A stretch of DNA of 64,000 bases from Helopsaltes ochotensis (Eukaryota; Chordata; Aves; Passeriformes; Locustellidae). A program made the translations under genes and the position numbers. The number at the start of each line of letters is the position of its first letter. The first letter of the stretch is position 1. The DNA lies in the NCBI GenBank assembly GCA_013400155.1, contig VXBM01000141.1, forward strand, positions 327,337 through 391,336. Direction: 5' to 3'. Shown one piece after another: positions 63,801 through 64,000 of the stretch. A model generated the notes under the pieces. That model ran no database searches. It was not told where the DNA came from and was given only the letters and a program-made list of their open reading frames with translations.

Positions 63801-64000
63801 CTCTTAAGTGTCTCTGATAGATGGAGGCTGAGTTCCTCTTCTATCCTCTGCCTCACTCTCCATTACACATTCAGGCTTTAGGGTATTCTCAGGATTCAGG
63901 CAAGTTTCCTTTCTCCTCAAGCTCTCCAGATTTCCAGGAGAAGCTTCCTCAGCTTGTGCTCCCCTTCTTTCTTTTGCTACTAAACCCACCTTTTTTGTTT
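60857..64000 (+). other. BICD1: BICD1 intron 5, 5' part
   Basis: This stretch follows the exon 5 donor GTAAGG. The next expected coding block, which follows LKANKQ and starts about TAEVALANLK in the family, is not present up to 64000, so the intron continues past the window. I see only AT-rich intronic sequence, short T/C tracts near 63367-63380 and no delimitable mobile element. Confidence 0.9.

Overview
This is a vertebrate, almost certainly avian, genomic window. It covers the 5' half of one gene, BICD1 (BICD cargo adaptor 1), on the + strand. The exon translations match the vertebrate BICD1 sequence as I remember it, from AFGQSF to LKANKQ. The bird assignment rests on CR1 non-LTR retrotransposon fragments with typical avian 3' ends and several compact solo LTRs. 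A songbird is likely but not proven.

Layout: 1-14038 is the 3' part of intron 1. Exon 2 is 14039-14251. Intron 2 (14252-50298, 36.0 kb) fills most of the window. Exon 3 is 50299-50451, exon 4 is 53565-54002 and exon 5 is 59762-60856; 60857-64000 is the start of intron 5. The four exons are 213, 153, 438 and 1095 bp, all multiples of three with phase-0 borders, and give 633 codons. Exon 1, with the start codon and CC1 box, lies upstream. The exons for the C-terminal cargo-binding coil lie downstream. The encoded segment runs through coiled coil 1, a Spindly-like motif, coiled coil 2, a Ser/Pro-rich linker and the start of coiled coil 3, as expected for a dynein-dynactin activating adaptor.

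The introns hold mobile-element relics. Six solo LTRs could be delimited to the base by TG...CA ends and target-site duplications (TSDs): two of one ERVL-like family in opposite orientation (7262-8017, TSD ATTAG; 43413-44192, TSD CCATC), two of one ERV1-like family in the same orientation (10628-11323, TSD ACCT; 18784-19631, TSD TCTG), one with a 5-bp TSD (22236-22918) and one ERVK-like with a 6-bp TSD (25414-26112). A less certain LTR-like block sits at about 19772-20330. An insertion flanked by 9-bp direct repeats sits at 28516-28981. Five CR1 fragments and a 144-base poly-T run complete the picture.

I see no second protein-coding gene, RNA gene, CRISPR array or bacterial-type system. No novel system is visible. 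The most interesting points are the precisely dated insertion scars around exon 2, a tRNA-Lys primer-site-like sequence inside an LTR, a strong hairpin inside another LTR, and a four-residue difference from remembered human BICD1 in exon 4.
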